A stretch of DNA of 64,000 nucleotides from Myxococcales bacterium (lineage in GTDB: Bacteria > Myxococcota_A > Polyangia > Haliangiales > Haliangiaceae), in NCBI GenBank assembly GCA_016716835.1, contig JADJUW010000001.1, positions 2,880,001 to 2,944,000 of the forward strand, read 5' to 3'. Of the stretch, positions 62,362 through 64,000 are shown in pieces; position 1 is the stretch's first letter; each line of letters opens with the position of its first letter. The notes beneath the pieces are model-generated. The model was not told the DNA's origin. It made no database searches and saw only the letters and a list, made by a program, of their open reading frames with translations. The translations under genes and the position numbers were made by a program.

Positions 62362-63957
62362 GTGGCAACTACCCAACAACATTCATCCGCCGCGAGCCAG
62401 GCCCAGGGGACAACCCAGGCCGCTAGCGACGACGCCACGGCCCAAACCGACAACCCTGCCCTATCGGCCGCCGCCGAGCTGCAGCGGCTGGAGCTGATGC
62501 AGCGCATGCCGGCGCTTGATTTTTGCGTGATGCTGTTTCGGCTATCTGACGACGCCCAGTGGGAGATCATTGGTCAACTTGAGCAGATGGGTGACGTACC
62601 CCGCGCCACCCTCGCCGCGGCAGCCGCGTATGTGGCGGAAGCCCCCGTTGTTCGTCAAGCCGACTTGCTGGACGATCCTAACCTCGCTCAGTACTTGTCA
62701 ATTGACGAGCAGCCCAACGTGGTGACCATCTCGTTCACCTTGCCTGGCGAGATGGAACCAAGCCACTCCGTGCGCACGGTCTACGATGATACGAGATCTG
62801 AAACATGGATCTACGATGGTCCTGCGAGCGATGATTACCCGGCACTGGAGGAAACGTTCCAAGAAGCAGAGGATGAAATCGACATCTATGAAGGCGATCA
62901 GCCGGACGTCGATCCCGCTTCATTCGCGCCGGTCACGGGTGACGCGACCACCTGGCGTGTCCTAGGGGCGGGAGCACGCGCCGCGCTGGCGTTGCCGCGT
63001 GAGGAAGACGCCGCCCTGGATGCCAGCGTGGCCGAGCTCGTCACCACCTATCCAGATGAAGTGCAGCAAATTCTCACCATCATTCGAGTGAGGATGGGCT
63101 CCCGCGCGGTCGAAGCCTACCAGCATATTTCAGATCCTGATCGCCTGCGGGCGCCAACCAAGCTCCATGCCATTGCCATCATGACCAAGCGCATCGCGGC
63201 GCTCGACGCCGTGATTGCCCAGGAGTCGACAGGCCCGCACGGAGGCGGGGCAACCAAGACCCCCGCGAATTTCGGCGTCGTGGCGGCGGCTCATGTCGAA
63301 CGCATGGATCTCGAACACTCGCGCGATATCTTGGCAACCGGCAAGGGACGTTACGAAGGCGCCGTAACGTCCGAGCGCAAGTACAAAACCTGGACCATGA
63401 AGCAACGCGGTGGCCGCGCCATCGATTGCACGACCTTTCCGTTCAAGGTGCTAGCAGATACGTCGGACGCCGTTGGCCAGCCCGAGTTGTACAAAGCATT
63501 TCAGAACGCGATGCACCAGGTATGGCGTAAGAAAGAGGGCGCTGGCCCAAATGAAACACCAACGGTGTGGGACGACGACGTGCTCAATGGCCTACGCGTT
63601 GGCCTTGGGTGGAAAGGCTTTCTGATCGACCCTAGCAATAGCTACGCCGGCGAAGAAAGTTGGAACGACGTCAAAGTCGACCCCGCCCTTGCGATCACCC
63701 ACGGCGACAGCATGTCGCTTGCCCGAGCGCGCGAGCTGCCCTTCGCCGTCATCGGACAGGGTGGCCATATGGGGCTTCTCGTTTATGGCCATTGGTACGA
63801 AGTTCACTTTGGTCATAGTCACGACGATGTTGAATTGATCGACGCGGCGGTGCTGCCCGCGAGGTGGCAGACCGCCGCCGCCATGGCGCCCGCCGCGGAC
63901 GTCGAGCGCGTGCTGCGCGCGCCGCTACCGCAAGACGATACGACCGGCGAGGAATAG
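62362..63957 (+). CDS. Putative NlpC/P60-like hydrolase, tandem paralogue 2 (GTG start)
   Basis: The GTG at 62362 has GAGG seven bases upstream and gives 531 residues. It is similar to the previous gene over its whole length, most strongly from VTGDATTWRVLG onward (VAELVTTYPDEVQQILTIIRVRMG, AAHVERMDLEHSRDILATGKGRYEG). C356 lies in AIDCTTFPFKVLAD and H469 in GQGGHMGLLVYGHWYEVHF. The acidic segment is longer (EETFQEAEDEIDIYEGDQPD). The spacing between the two genes is 124 bases. The product is cytoplasmic as far as can be seen. Confidence 0.72.
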   Translation: MATTQQHSSAASQAQGTTQAASDDATAQTDNPALSAAAELQRLELMQRMPALDFCVMLFRLSDDAQWEIIGQLEQMGDVPRATLAAAAAYVAEAPVVRQADLLDDPNLAQYLSIDEQPNVVTISFTLPGEMEPSHSVRTVYDDTRSETWIYDGPASDDYPALEETFQEAEDEIDIYEGDQPDVDPASFAPVTGDATTWRVLGAGARAALALPREEDAALDASVAELVTTYPDEVQQILTIIRVRMGSRAVEAYQHISDPDRLRAPTKLHAIAIMTKRIAALDAVIAQESTGPHGGGATKTPANFGVVAAAHVERMDLEHSRDILATGKGRYEGAVTSERKYKTWTMKQRGGRAIDCTTFPFKVLADTSDAVGQPELYKAFQNAMHQVWRKKEGAGPNETPTVWDDDVLNGLRVGLGWKGFLIDPSNSYAGEESWNDVKVDPALAITHGDSMSLARARELPFAVIGQGGHMGLLVYGHWYEVHFGHSHDDVELIDAAVLPARWQTAAAMAPAADVERVLRAPLPQDDTTGEE

Positions 63958-64000
63958 GCCGTTTGGGGCGCTTTGGCTGCGCCGGCGTCTGCCTTAGGCC

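Overview
The window is a GC-rich, gene-dense bacterial chromosome segment. The gene content points to a Gram-negative member of the Myxococcota (deltaproteobacterial myxobacteria and relatives). The pointers are many short lipoproteins with LAAC/LAGC-type lipoboxes, an FHA-DUF4388 protein, a kinase-like protein with a PEGA tail, Ig-like lipoproteins, a Gly-rich exported protein, RND/TolC efflux, a TonB-dependent receptor and Wzm/Wzt polysaccharide export. The taxonomic placement is inference; no rRNA gene is present.

Layout. 1-5.1 kb: an outer-membrane protein cut by the window edge, an ABC exporter broken by a frameshift, a DUF808 membrane protein, a lipoprotein, a glutathione peroxidase and SixA. 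5.1-14.3 kb: a surface-polysaccharide locus with an AMP-forming ligase, a HlyD-like anchor, a GT25-GT2 fusion (frameshifted), a second GT2, Wzt, Wzm and a hyaluronan/chitin-synthase-like GT2. 14.8-25 kb: housekeeping and hypothetical genes, including DUF2279, a DUF4442 hotdog protein, a DUF3127 protein with an SSB-like tail, TrmO, and a TolC-MFP-RND efflux operon whose RND gene is frameshifted. 25.1-25.3 kb: tRNA-Met(CAT) and tRNA-Gln(TTG). 25.3-29.9 kb: FHA-DUF4388, a lipase-like hydrolase and a pseudokinase-PEGA membrane protein.

29.9-33.5 kb: a cobalamin-uptake operon, made of a cobalamin riboswitch, a BtuB-like receptor and a propeller-like lipoprotein that resembles BtuG in role. 33.6-35.6 kb: a divergent bufferin-type copper RiPP operon (Cys-rich precursor, MNIO/DUF692 enzyme, DUF2063 partner), possibly driven by an ECF-type promoter. 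35.8-38.5 kb: a tight four-gene operon of SpeD-like AdoMet decarboxylase, DUF4178, a one-helix protein and DUF350. 39.5-41 kb: a second, divergent MNIO/DUF692 enzyme with a C-terminal extension, directly behind a Cys-rich lipoprotein of lower GC that ends in CPGCGLG. This pair is the best candidate in the window for an undescribed peptide-modification system. 41.1-43.5 kb: two tandem paralogous Ig-like lipoproteins and a 164-bp MITE-like inverted-repeat element.

43.5-60.4 kb: an M3 oligopeptidase lipoprotein, an RlmM-like methyltransferase, exported proteins, a degenerate retropepsin-like lipoprotein, an oligopeptide ABC importer (binding protein with an SH3b-like insertion, OppB interrupted by an in-frame amber codon, OppC), a Gly-rich protein and ftsZ. 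60.7-64 kb: two tandem paralogues that start with TTG and GTG and carry an NlpC/P60-like Cys/His signature.

Four otherwise intact genes are interrupted (frameshifts near 1730, 9134 and 20619; amber at 54658). Two of the frameshifts lie in homopolymers, so consensus error must be excluded before calling them decayed.
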